Virus record (IMG/VR): IMGVR_UViG_3300042465_004152
Coordinates: 1 to 39,789 of that record
Length of the DNA stretch: 39,789 nucleotides
Strand: one strand, 5' to 3'
Source: a virus
Under the pieces are notes generated by a model. It searched no databases. It was not told the origin of the DNA and saw only the letters and a program-made list of their open reading frames with translations. The translations under genes were made by a program, and so were the position numbers. Below, piece by piece: positions 1-7,346 of this stretch (its first letter is position 1; each line of letters opens with the position of its first letter).

Positions 1-12
1 TGAGGCGAAGCT
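1..12. repeat. 12-bp terminal direct repeat, left copy
   Basis: The first 12 bases (TGAGGCGAAGCT) are identical to the last 12 of the window. A 12-bp match by chance at exactly the two ends is very unlikely. The simplest reading is a circular assembly with a short overlap, or a genome cut at a 12-nt cohesive end. The terminase small-subunit frame starts just downstream, which is where a cos site would be expected. Confidence 0.8.
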
Positions 13-22
13 CGTACCCCCT

Positions 23-736
23 TTGAACACGACCCCAGAAAATCCAGCCATGCGACACACAGGCCGCGAGGGGTGGCCTGAGTGGTGCAGCTCCATGGCT
101 CAGGCTGCTGCCGTCATGGGTATTCCCAAGGCGCGGCTGAAGGCCGTGAAGGAACGCGGGGGCGACGGCTTCGAGAACTCCCGCGTGAACCCTCGCCGCG
201 TAGCCGCGTGGATGGACGCGCAGGCCACGGAAATATGGGAGGCTCAGGAAGAGGTGGCCGACGACGTGCCGAAACCCAAGCGAGACCTAAAGGGGGAAAT
301 CGACGACCTAGACGAAATGCTCCGTCAGGTTGACCGGCTGGCCATGGACGCCTTCCGCACAGGCGGCGTACAAATCGGTCTTGAGCTGGCAGCGCAACGC
401 GGAAGCCTCGCCAAGCAACGCAACGACGCCATGGTGCAACTCCGTCGCCAGGGCCGCACCGAGGATGACAGCATACCGCGGAGTGAGTTTGAACGCCTTT
501 GCCGCGGTCTTGCCATCAACGCCGCTCACGGGCTGCAACGCATCACGGACGACGTGACACGGAAGTTGAAGGGCGTTTCCGATCCTGTGGAGATCCACGC
601 AATTCTCACCGACGCGATGGTTGCCGGTCCCTACCTGTCAGCGTTTGAACAAACCGCAGCAAGCGAAGTGGAGCACGGGCTGCCGGACTGGGCGGTGCGC
701 GCTCTCAGGTCTTCAATGGAAGGCATGGTCGAATGA
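23..736 (+). CDS. terS: Putative terminase small subunit (TerS)
   Basis: This is probably the DNA-recognition subunit of the packaging motor. The call rests mainly on position: it is the first gene and overlaps TerL by 4 nt (ATGA at 733). The 237 residues have an N-terminal segment (about 25-70) that could be a helix-turn-helix, with small residues and a PKARLKAVKERG-type helix. A charged, leucine-rich helix at about 90-145 is plausible for oligomerisation. I start at TTG 23, whose TTGA overlaps the stop of the frame that crosses the genome join; the same TTGA coupling occurs at the protease gene. ATG 50 is an alternative that removes nine residues. There is no good ribosome-binding site for either. 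No family motif is decisive. Confidence 0.65.
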   Translation: MNTTPENPAMRHTGREGWPEWCSSMAQAAAVMGIPKARLKAVKERGGDGFENSRVNPRRVAAWMDAQATEIWEAQEEVADDVPKPKRDLKGEIDDLDEMLRQVDRLAMDAFRTGGVQIGLELAAQRGSLAKQRNDAMVQLRRQGRTEDDSIPRSEFERLCRGLAINAAHGLQRITDDVTRKLKGVSDPVEIHAILTDAMVAGPYLSAFEQTAASEVEHGLPDWAVRALRSSMEGMVE

Positions 737-2514
737 AACGCTGGGCCGGCACGCTGACGCACGCGGAGCGGTTCATCGCCTTGGACGGCCGTCCATTCCG
801 CCGTGAAGATTGGCCCATGATGATCGAGCCTGCCGCCGCTCTTGATAGCGGCATGGGCAAGACAACGATCCTCATGATGCCGCCGCAACGTGGCAAGACG
901 CTCCTCGCCCAGCTTCGAGTTCTCCGCAATCTGGCGATCGAGCCACGTCGGCAACTCTGGTACAGCAAGACGGCGACTGATGCGCGGTCGGTATCAGACA
1001 CCAAGCTGAAGCCGCTCCTTGAATCTACGCCATCGGTCCAGTGGACGCGTTACACAGACCCGGACAAACGCGGGCGCAACATGATGTTCCGCTTCCACAA
1101 CGCGCCTCTTGAGATGCTTTCCGCTGACGTTGTAGCCCATCGCAATTCCCGCTCTGCGCGCGAGATCGTCATGGACGAAGCGTGGCAGTACCAACCTCGC
1201 GCCATCGCTGAAATCATGATGCGCGCCGACAGCTTCGACTTCCTGCGTCAGGCCGTGATTCCGACGACAGCACCGGACAAAGGCCATGACTTGGACGTGC
1301 TCTGGGAAACTTCCACGCGCCATGACTGGCAGATGGTTTGCCCACATTGCTCCTCCGTCTTCGTGCCGGATTGGTCGGATCGAATCCTTGAGTGGGACCG
1401 CATCACGGACGAGTCTGGACGGTATCAGGTGGAGCCGAGCGCGCAGACGTGCCGGATGATTCCTCCATGCTGCCAGGTGCCGATTCACTGGAGCCTAGAG
1501 ATTCAGCGGAAGATGAACGACCGAAGCCGCGGGGCAGGATACATCCAGCGCAACCCGACGCCGAACCCGTCCGTTGTCGGCTATCGCTTCAACAGCCTTG
1601 CAACCGACGACTGGCGGCAAGTGTGCGCTCTCTGGCTACAGGCGCAGAACGCGCTTCGCAACGGCGACTCTGAGTTGCTGCGCGAGTTCATCATTAAGCG
1701 CGCCATGCAGCCATACGACTCATCACGGCAAGCGCGTGTGATGGACAAGCCGATTGAGGTCGGACCCTACATCCTGGGCGCGCCGTGGCCCGATGAGGTA
1801 ATCGACAGCAACGGCAACCCGTGGCGATTCGCAACGATTGACGTTCAACGCAATCACTTCTGGGGAATTGTTAGACAATGGTCAGCGGATGGGCGCTCCA
1901 GGTTGCTGGCGCGTGCGAAGCTGTTGACGCGTCAGGAGGTGCAGCAGTTCTGCCAAGACCATGGCGTCCTTCACGGCCAGTGGATGGAGGAGCGGCTTTC
2001 ATTCGGCGAACTCGTGTTAACCGCGGACTCTCGCGTGTTCTTGGACTCCAAATATCACACGAGCGAAGTCTTGGAAATCTGCGCGCAATACGGGTTTCAC
2101 TGCGTCAATTCGTACAAGCGGAATGCGTTCAAGCACGCTGACGGAACTTGGCACATGCACGACGAGGGGAGGCTTCTGGACCCGTTCGCAGGCAAGAAGC
2201 ACGCAGGCCTGCCAAAGCGCGTGCGACAATGGTTCTTTGTCGCGGACGCCGCCAAGGATCGCATGGAAATCCTACGCTCTACAACAGGTCCGGACGACTT
2301 GCCAATGTGGACAGCCTCCGAAGATTGCGGCGACGAGTACAAGGCGCAGATGGCAGCGGAGGCGAAGGTGAAGGTCTTCGGCGCGGACAACGTGAGCTTC
2401 GAGTGGCGATGGAAGCGCATCCAATCGGACAACCATTACTTCGACTGTGAGACGATGCAGATTCTAGCTGCGACCATGGCTGGATTCCTCAACGCCGAAG
2501 CCGTCAACAAATAA
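733..2514 (+). CDS. terL: Terminase large subunit, lambda gpA-like
   Basis: This is the ATP-driven packaging motor and the nuclease that cuts concatemeric phage DNA. Its 593 residues carry an N-terminal ATPase with a Walker A-like PPQRGKT at 50-56 and a Walker B EIVMDEA at 144-150 (acidic pair D148/E149). A zinc-ribbon-like insertion contains C203, C206, C240, C246 and C247. The C-terminal RNase H-type nuclease shows FATIDVQ with D370, a LDSKYH motif near 437-442 and D571 in NHYFDCE. The layout matches the lambda gpA (phage terminase GpA) family in length and motif order. A second GMGKT at 40-44 precedes the main P-loop and is probably not the functional one. Translation is likely coupled to TerS through the ATGA overlap. 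Confidence 0.95.
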   Translation: MKRWAGTLTHAERFIALDGRPFRREDWPMMIEPAAALDSGMGKTTILMMPPQRGKTLLAQLRVLRNLAIEPRRQLWYSKTATDARSVSDTKLKPLLESTPSVQWTRYTDPDKRGRNMMFRFHNAPLEMLSADVVAHRNSRSAREIVMDEAWQYQPRAIAEIMMRADSFDFLRQAVIPTTAPDKGHDLDVLWETSTRHDWQMVCPHCSSVFVPDWSDRILEWDRITDESGRYQVEPSAQTCRMIPPCCQVPIHWSLEIQRKMNDRSRGAGYIQRNPTPNPSVVGYRFNSLATDDWRQVCALWLQAQNALRNGDSELLREFIIKRAMQPYDSSRQARVMDKPIEVGPYILGAPWPDEVIDSNGNPWRFATIDVQRNHFWGIVRQWSADGRSRLLARAKLLTRQEVQQFCQDHGVLHGQWMEERLSFGELVLTADSRVFLDSKYHTSEVLEICAQYGFHCVNSYKRNAFKHADGTWHMHDEGRLLDPFAGKKHAGLPKRVRQWFFVADAAKDRMEILRSTTGPDDLPMWTASEDCGDEYKAQMAAEAKVKVFGADNVSFEWRWKRIQSDNHYFDCETMQILAATMAGFLNAEAVNK

Positions 2515-2534
2515 CTTGCATCCAACACGCTTCG

Positions 2535-2552
2535 GTTAGGGTTGGCCCTAAC
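2535..2552 (+). promoter_or_regulatory. Hairpin just upstream of the gpW-like start
   Basis: GTTAGGG, the loop TTGG and CCCTAAC form a perfect 7-bp stem with a 4-nt loop in the 40-nt gap after terL. It ends two bases before ATG 2555. It contains the only purine-rich stretch ahead of that start, so it could hide the ribosome-binding region or weaken read-through. There is no U-tract, so it is not a standard terminator. Confidence 0.5.
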
Positions 2553-2554
2553 TG

Positions 2555-2824
2555 ATGGCGCAAACCGTTCAACACGGACCCTACTACGGCTTCACCGCTG
2601 CCGAGCTTGAAACAGAGCTTGAGCGGTACAAAGCCGCCGTGAAGAAGGCCACGCATGGCCCCGGCGGCATCCAGTCTGCGTCTATCAATGGCCGATCCTT
2701 CTCCTATGGCAACGGTCGCGGTTGGTCTTTGGAGGAGTGGCAAGCGGAGATTCAAGACGCGCAAGCGCAGGTAGATAGCTGCGTTACAGCAACCGCAACC
2801 TCAACCGTTTACGCCGCACGATGA
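2555..2824 (+). CDS. Head-tail joining protein, gpW-like
   Basis: This 89-residue protein sits between terL and the portal, the place of lambda gpW (head completion). The first ~65 residues fit that family: an early YYGFTAAELETEL helix, a second amphipathic region, an S-G-R-S-F-S-Y hairpin segment and a W-S-L-E-E-W helix. The C-terminal tail is polar. Its stop overlaps the portal start by 4 nt (ATGA at 2821). A small hairpin immediately upstream may control its translation. The assignment rests on size, position and a typical pattern rather than a catalytic motif. Confidence 0.7.
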   Translation: MAQTVQHGPYYGFTAAELETELERYKAAVKKATHGPGGIQSASINGRSFSYGNGRGWSLEEWQAEIQDAQAQVDSCVTATATSTVYAAR

Positions 2825-4374
2825 GCCGCCGTGCCGCCAAGCGTAATCGGGTTGTGATGGCGTCAACGGCTGATCTTGTGCCGCCCGCCGGCGGATCCTT
2901 TGGCGCTTCGACCGGCCTATATCCAGACCCGCAAGAGAGCGGGCAACGTGGCTGGCGTCCGACACTCAACAAAGACGCGACGGAGTTCCTGAAACAGCAT
3001 CGCCACGCCGCGATGATTTCCGACGGGCGCTATATCTACAGCGGCTCCGGGATGGTTTCAGGCGCGACCCGCAAGCTTGCCAACTACGTCGTTGGGGCTG
3101 CATGGGCTCCGCTTTACATGGGCGCAGACGACCGATTCCGAGCCTCCACCAAGCCGCTTCTGGCGCGCTGGGCCAACCTCTGCGATTTGCGTGGAGGCGT
3201 GTACGACTGGCGCATGGGGCTGCGCCTTGCGTCCATCTGCATGGATCGGGACGGCGACGTGTTTGCCATCAAACGCATCACGCCTGAGGGATCCCCGCGC
3301 ATTCAGTGGCTAGAGGCGCACCGGGTAGGAAGTCCGACGCTTGGCTACTCTGGCGTCCAAACGGTTCCAAAGACTCCGGAAACCGCAGGCTACGAAGGTC
3401 GCTTTGTGTCCGCTGGCGTCATCATGGACGATGACATGAAGCCGGTCGGGTACAACATCCTGCCGCCGTCTGCGGACCGTTACACGAATCACAAGTGGAA
3501 CATCTACCCCGCTTCGGATGTCGTTCACTTCTTCGATCCTGAATGGCATTCGCAGGCCCGTGGAATCCCGTCTGTGATTCGCGCCGTGCTTGATTGGTAC
3601 GACTTGGGCGAGACGCGCGAGGCTGAAAAGATCGGCATCAAGGCTCGCTCTTCAATCGCCTACATCGAAAAGAACGACGCCGGACGCGCTCCCGCTTCTG
3701 CCCTCGGCGGAGGCAATCGCAACACCAGCACGGAGCCGCAAACGCAGACCATTGCCCGCGGCTTGATTCGATACATTAAGGCGTCCGGAGAGATCACCAG
3801 TCTCGACAACAACAAGCCAGGCGAGGCGTGGCAAAGCTTCATGGAGTACATCACCCGCGGAGCATTCGCCGGGATGGACCTCCCTTATGAGTTTGCGTGG
3901 GACGCGTCCAAGCTCAACGGCACAAGCGTTCGCTCCATGGTTGGGCAGGTGCAGCGTGCTGTCGACAACCGCATTGCCGTCATGCACAAGCCGGCAGCCG
4001 CGCTTCTGCAATGGGCTGTCGCGGTCTACATGAGCCGCGGCTATATCCCGTTCGCGGAAGATTGGTGGAACTGGGATTTCAGCACGCCGCCGAAGTTCTC
4101 TGTGGACATCGGGCGCGACAGCCAGAACCGCCGCGAGGACTTCAACGTCGGAATCCGCACGCTTTCCGACATCGTTGGCGAAGATGGCGGAGACGTTGAA
4201 AGCCATTGCCGCGCAAGGGCTAGCGACTACCTGACGGCGCAGAAGGTGGCAGAAGAGATGAAGGTTCCATTCTCGGCCATTATCAATCCGTCCGGAACGT
4301 TTGGCGATACTGCCGACGCTGCGGTTTTGGAAGCCGCGCAAACAATCCAACAAACGCAGGAGGAGCAACCTTGA
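2821..4374 (+). CDS. Portal protein, lambda gpB family
   Basis: The portal forms the ring at the unique capsid vertex through which DNA enters and leaves, and it docks the terminase. At 517 residues it is close to lambda gpB. Family features include an early NYVVGAAWAPL segment, a DGDVFAIKR strand near residue 142, and YPASDVVHFFDPEW followed by ARGIPSV at about 229-247, a hallmark of this portal family. A clip/stem helix with NGTSVRSMVGQVQRAVDNR lies near 362-380. The start overlaps the upstream stop (ATGA) and the stop overlaps the protease start (TTGA), so head genes appear translationally coupled. Confidence 0.93.
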   Translation: MSRRAAKRNRVVMASTADLVPPAGGSFGASTGLYPDPQESGQRGWRPTLNKDATEFLKQHRHAAMISDGRYIYSGSGMVSGATRKLANYVVGAAWAPLYMGADDRFRASTKPLLARWANLCDLRGGVYDWRMGLRLASICMDRDGDVFAIKRITPEGSPRIQWLEAHRVGSPTLGYSGVQTVPKTPETAGYEGRFVSAGVIMDDDMKPVGYNILPPSADRYTNHKWNIYPASDVVHFFDPEWHSQARGIPSVIRAVLDWYDLGETREAEKIGIKARSSIAYIEKNDAGRAPASALGGGNRNTSTEPQTQTIARGLIRYIKASGEITSLDNNKPGEAWQSFMEYITRGAFAGMDLPYEFAWDASKLNGTSVRSMVGQVQRAVDNRIAVMHKPAAALLQWAVAVYMSRGYIPFAEDWWNWDFSTPPKFSVDIGRDSQNRREDFNVGIRTLSDIVGEDGGDVESHCRARASDYLTAQKVAEEMKVPFSAIINPSGTFGDTADAAVLEAAQTIQQTQEEQP

Positions 4375-5477
4375 ACCAATTCTATAACATCCGCGCAGCC
4401 GCCACCGAAGGCGCTCCAAACGAGGTTTTCATCTATGATGAAATCGGGTTCTGGGGCACCACGGCGCAGACGTTCCACAACGCGATTCAAGCGTTGAGCG
4501 GCAAGATCGTCGTTCGCATCAATAGCCCCGGCGGAAACGTGTTCGACGCCATCGCGATTCACTCGATGCTGTCGCGTTTGCCTGACGTGGAGACCGTCAC
4601 CGATGGGCTCGCCGCTTCCGCCGCTTCCGTGATCTTTGCCGCCGGCAAGGTGCGCAAGATGGCCAAGGCCGCGTTTGTCATGATCCACAATCCTTGGTCC
4701 TACACCCAAGGCAGCGCGGACGACATGCGCAAGGAAGCCGACATTTTGGAAGGCATCACCAACGCGCTCGTGAAGCTCTACAGGGGCTCCTCTTCCAAGT
4801 CAGAGGAGGAGTTGCGCGAGATGATGGACGAAGAGACTTGGATGGATGGCGACGCCGCGCTTGCCGCCGGCTTCGCAACCGAGGTCTTCGACGCTCCAGT
4901 CGCCAAGGCTAGCGTTCGCTCTGACCGCTACAGCCGCACCCCAAAATCACTTTTGGCACCGATGAACGGAGCCGAAAAAGCAGGAGACAACAGCACCATG
5001 AAGGAAAAGATTCTCGCCCTGTTGGGCGTTGAAGCTACAGCCCGCGAGACGTTCCTCGTGGGTGCCTTTGCCGCGCTCGGCGTGGACGATAAGGCAATCG
5101 AGAAAGCGCAGGCGTCCGGAGATCAGAACTTCCTCTCCGTCCACGTCGAGGCGCGAATCACCGACCTGAACAACAAGCTGGCCGCCGCGGAAGCGCGAGC
5201 CAACGCGCAGGAAGGAATCGCCAAGGCGTTTCTGGATACGGCAGGGGTGAAGACCACGCCCAAGGACGCCGCCGAGGCCAAGACGCTTTTCGCGTCCGCC
5301 ATCAAAACCGCAGCTTCCAAGGAGGCTGCCGAGATCCTCGCTTCGCAGGGTCAGACCAAGCCGGTCGACAATGCGCGAGCCGAGGCGAACACCAACCACT
5401 CTCCCGCTGCGGTCGGATTGGACCGCGTGGAGGCCGCGCTTCGCGCCCGTCGCGAGGCTGGCAACAGCAACAACTAA
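4371..5477 (+). CDS. ClpP-like head maturation protease with scaffold-like C-terminus
   Basis: This 368-residue protein probably processes prohead proteins. Residues ~15-175 are a ClpP/S49-type fold: SPGG at 52-55, the nucleophile motif GLAASAAS with probable catalytic S83, and MIHNP with probable catalytic H106. The third residue is not certain, though acidic residues near 158-161 or 174 are candidates. Residues ~210-368 are alanine-rich and helical like a scaffold, resembling the lambda C/Nu3 arrangement. The start is TTG 4371, preceded by a strong GGAGGAG at 4359-4365 and overlapping the portal stop as TTGA. An in-frame ATG at 4998 may start a separate scaffold. Confidence 0.9.
   Translation: MNQFYNIRAAATEGAPNEVFIYDEIGFWGTTAQTFHNAIQALSGKIVVRINSPGGNVFDAIAIHSMLSRLPDVETVTDGLAASAASVIFAAGKVRKMAKAAFVMIHNPWSYTQGSADDMRKEADILEGITNALVKLYRGSSSKSEEELREMMDEETWMDGDAALAAGFATEVFDAPVAKASVRSDRYSRTPKSLLAPMNGAEKAGDNSTMKEKILALLGVEATARETFLVGAFAALGVDDKAIEKAQASGDQNFLSVHVEARITDLNNKLAAAEARANAQEGIAKAFLDTAGVKTTPKDAAEAKTLFASAIKTAASKEAAEILASQGQTKPVDNARAEANTNHSPAAVGLDRVEAALRARREAGNSNN
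4998..5477 (+). CDS. Possible nested scaffold protein (Nu3-like internal start)
   Basis: An ATG at 4998 lies in frame inside the protease gene and has AGGAG at 4982-4986 upstream, although the spacing of about 11 nt is long. It would give a 159-residue protein identical to the protease C-terminal part. That part is rich in alanine, lysine and glutamate, predicted helical, and ends in a charged RARREAGNSNN tail. Lambda and relatives make their scaffold (Nu3) in this way. No separate scaffold gene is visible before the capsid gene, which supports the idea. This is inference from layout. Confidence 0.45.
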   Translation: MKEKILALLGVEATARETFLVGAFAALGVDDKAIEKAQASGDQNFLSVHVEARITDLNNKLAAAEARANAQEGIAKAFLDTAGVKTTPKDAAEAKTLFASAIKTAASKEAAEILASQGQTKPVDNARAEANTNHSPAAVGLDRVEAALRARREAGNSNN

Positions 5478-5489
5478 CAAAGGACAAGC

Positions 5490-6464
5490 ATGCCACTGCA
5501 TACAATGCTTGAGGCCGCGGCACTCCAGAAAAACGACGTTGCCGTCGGGCTCATTGAAGAGAATCTCCGGTTCGCTCCGGAGCTGTCGATCTTCCCTTCG
5601 CGGGTGATCGTCGGGACCAATTACGAAGCCGTCATTGCTTCGGGTGATCCCACTGTTGGATTTACCGCCGCCAACGACGGTCCCGCGCTGACTAAGACCA
5701 CGCTCCGCAAGGAGATGGTCACTTGCGGCATCTTCCGCGGTGCGGTTGAAATCGACCTCGCCGTCGAGCGCGCCTCGCAAGGCTCCGGGCTTCCGAGTCT
5801 TGAGTCCATCGAGTCCAGCCGCATTGCCCAGGGCGCGATGCGTTACATCGGCCGGCAGATTTTCTACGGCACAGCGTACGACGCGAAGGGCTTTGTTGGT
5901 CTGAAGGCGTTCACGCCTAAGACCGCAGCCGCTGGCTTGTCTGAGATCGTCGTGGACGCGACCGGCACCACCGCTGGAACCGCCACCTCCATCTATGCCG
6001 TGAAGTTCGGCATTCAGGACATTCACCTCGTGTTTGGCGCAAACCAGACCTTGGAGCTGTCCGAGTTCCGCGACCAGCAACTCACCAACTCCACGACCGG
6101 CGGCAAGTTCGCTGGGCGGGTTGCCGAGCTGACGGCCTATATCGGAATGCAGCGGATCAACATCAACAGCGTTGGCCGCATTCTCAACGTCACGGCGGAC
6201 TCCGGAAAGACTGCTAGCGACTCGCTTCTCTCGCAGTTGCTGGAGCGCTTCCCAACCGGCTTCACTCCGGACGCGTTCTTCATGAGCCGCCGGTCGCACG
6301 GGCAGCTTTCACGCTCCCGCCCGGTGACGATCTTCTCGCAGCCCGGCGTTGCGCCCGGGGCAAACAGTCGCACGCCGCCAATCTTTGCGACCAGCGTTCC
6401 GGACTACAACGGCATCCCTGTTGTCGTCACGGACTCCATCCTCAACACCGACGCCATCGAATAA
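5490..6464 (+). CDS. Major capsid protein (HK97-fold expected)
   Basis: This 324-residue protein builds the icosahedral shell. It follows the protease/scaffold gene after 12 nt and has an AAAGGAC ribosome-binding site before ATG 5490. Typical coat features are an N-terminal arm (LQKNDVAVGLIEE), a charged segment with TLRKEMVTCGIFRG, and an IFYGTAYDAKGFVGLKAF segment as in many HK97-fold coat proteins. A C-terminal domain ends in DYNGIPVVVTDSILNTD. The exact Pfam subfamily cannot be set from sequence alone; position, size and the protease upstream make the role secure. Confidence 0.88.
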   Translation: MPLHTMLEAAALQKNDVAVGLIEENLRFAPELSIFPSRVIVGTNYEAVIASGDPTVGFTAANDGPALTKTTLRKEMVTCGIFRGAVEIDLAVERASQGSGLPSLESIESSRIAQGAMRYIGRQIFYGTAYDAKGFVGLKAFTPKTAAAGLSEIVVDATGTTAGTATSIYAVKFGIQDIHLVFGANQTLELSEFRDQQLTNSTTGGKFAGRVAELTAYIGMQRININSVGRILNVTADSGKTASDSLLSQLLERFPTGFTPDAFFMSRRSHGQLSRSRPVTIFSQPGVAPGANSRTPPIFATSVPDYNGIPVVVTDSILNTDAIE

Positions 6465-6477
6465 GGAGACACCGACC

Positions 6478-6873
6478 ATGATTCATTCCGTTGAAGACGC
6501 TCTTCTGACAATCACGCGGGCTTTTCCCGCGCAGAACACCAACGCTAATTCCAGCGCCATTGACCTGCTCACGGCTTCGCCTGAGTGGGTGAGTCGGCAC
6601 ACGAATTTGCTGTTGAACGTGCCCGCCACCACCACGGCGACCGGGCAGACCATCACCATCACGTTCCAGGACTCGGCGGACAACTCCAGCTTTGCCGCCA
6701 TCACCGGGCTTTCGACCATCGTGCTTACGGGCGCGTCGAATGCCACGGCAGCCTTGGAGCGCGTTGTCGTGTTGCCGACTTATGTGCGGCGATACGTCCG
6801 CATGAACATCGCCATGAGCGCGACCACCGGCGACCAGACGGCGCTTTCCACGACGCTCAAGCTTCGCGCCTAA
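6478..6873 (+). CDS. Probable capsid cement/decoration protein
   Basis: This 131-residue protein directly follows the major capsid gene with a good AAGGAG site at 6464-6469 before ATG 6478. It is beta-rich, with SSAIDLLTASPEWV near the N-terminus, a central TGQTITITFQDSADNSSF strand pair, and YVRRYVRMNIAMSATTGDQ near the end. This pattern resembles small capsid-associated proteins of the Bbp16/cement type that stabilise the shell. It should be made in large amounts. The frame is open upstream inside the capsid gene, but the ribosome-binding site decides the start. The family call is moderate; a structural role is likely. Confidence 0.65.
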   Translation: MIHSVEDALLTITRAFPAQNTNANSSAIDLLTASPEWVSRHTNLLLNVPATTTATGQTITITFQDSADNSSFAAITGLSTIVLTGASNATAALERVVVLPTYVRRYVRMNIAMSATTGDQTALSTTLKLRA

Positions 6874-6885
6874 CAGGCAACGCAC

Positions 6886-6922
6886 GGGGTCGGCAGGTTT
6901 CATGGGTTTCCCTGCCGGCCCC
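6886..6922 (+). terminator. Strong GC-rich hairpin after the capsid genes
   Basis: Bases 6886-6897 pair with 6911-6922 in a 12-bp stem (11 Watson-Crick pairs and one G-T wobble) around a 13-nt loop. It lies 12 nt after the stop of the cement-like gene and 10 nt before the next start. There is no T-run after it, so it is not a classical Rho-independent terminator. It may act as an attenuator, or as an mRNA 3' end that protects the abundant capsid message. Confidence 0.6.
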
Positions 6923-6932
6923 ACTTCTCAAC

Positions 6933-7346
6933 ATGGGCACAAAGACAAGCAAGCTGACGTTGATGACTGCCGGTCAAGTTGACCCGGCGAACGATTACAT
7001 CCCCATCGTTGACGCGTCGGCAGGTCTCACCAAGCGCATCAAGATCGCGGACCTCACGGATACGGTAGAAAGCACCGAAAAACTCAAGGCTTGGACCTTG
7101 TCTGGAGCCTACAGCCTGACATCAGCGACAAGGGACGCCGACGATGTTGTGACCACGGCGACAGTTTCGTGGCCAGACGGGAGCACTGGGACGTTCACAA
7201 GAACCTCCAAAAACCCCGTGTTTCTGACGATTGACTCTTACACCATCACGCACACAGCAAGCGGCAAGACGATTACGCAGCCCACTGTCACTCGCAACGC
7301 AAGCGGATCAGTTACCATTCAGCCCGTCCTCACAATCACGGTATGA
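6933..7346 (+). CDS. Virion protein, tail-fibre-like N-terminal motif
   Basis: This 137-residue protein begins with KLTLMTAGQVDPANDYIPIV and continues DASAGLTKRIKIADL, a pattern common at the base of phage fibre and baseplate-spike proteins. The rest is beta-rich and threonine/serine-rich (residues ~55-137), with repeated short strands. The start is ATG 6933, just after the strong hairpin; no clear ribosome-binding site is visible and the frame is open further upstream. Its stop overlaps the esterase-fibre gene (ATGA at 7343), suggesting a joint structure. Function beyond 'fibre-associated' is not supported. Confidence 0.6.
   Translation: MGTKTSKLTLMTAGQVDPANDYIPIVDASAGLTKRIKIADLTDTVESTEKLKAWTLSGAYSLTSATRDADDVVTTATVSWPDGSTGTFTRTSKNPVFLTIDSYTITHTASGKTITQPTVTRNASGSVTIQPVLTITV

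Noticed and set aside
3652-4419. A 255-codon minus-strand frame inside the portal gene
   Set aside because: It is antisense to the conserved portal C-terminus and has no motif or ribosome-binding context.
4947-6299. A 450-codon minus-strand frame opposite the protease and capsid genes
   Set aside because: It mirrors the codon bias of the plus-strand genes, is rich in Arg/Gly/Leu with no motif, and crosses two well-supported genes. It is a high-GC shadow frame.
6585-6932. N-terminal extension of the fibre-like gene at 6933
   Set aside because: The extension is a shifted frame of the cement-like gene with histidine-rich, motif-free sequence, and runs through the strong hairpin. The fibre-type motif begins at ATG 6933.
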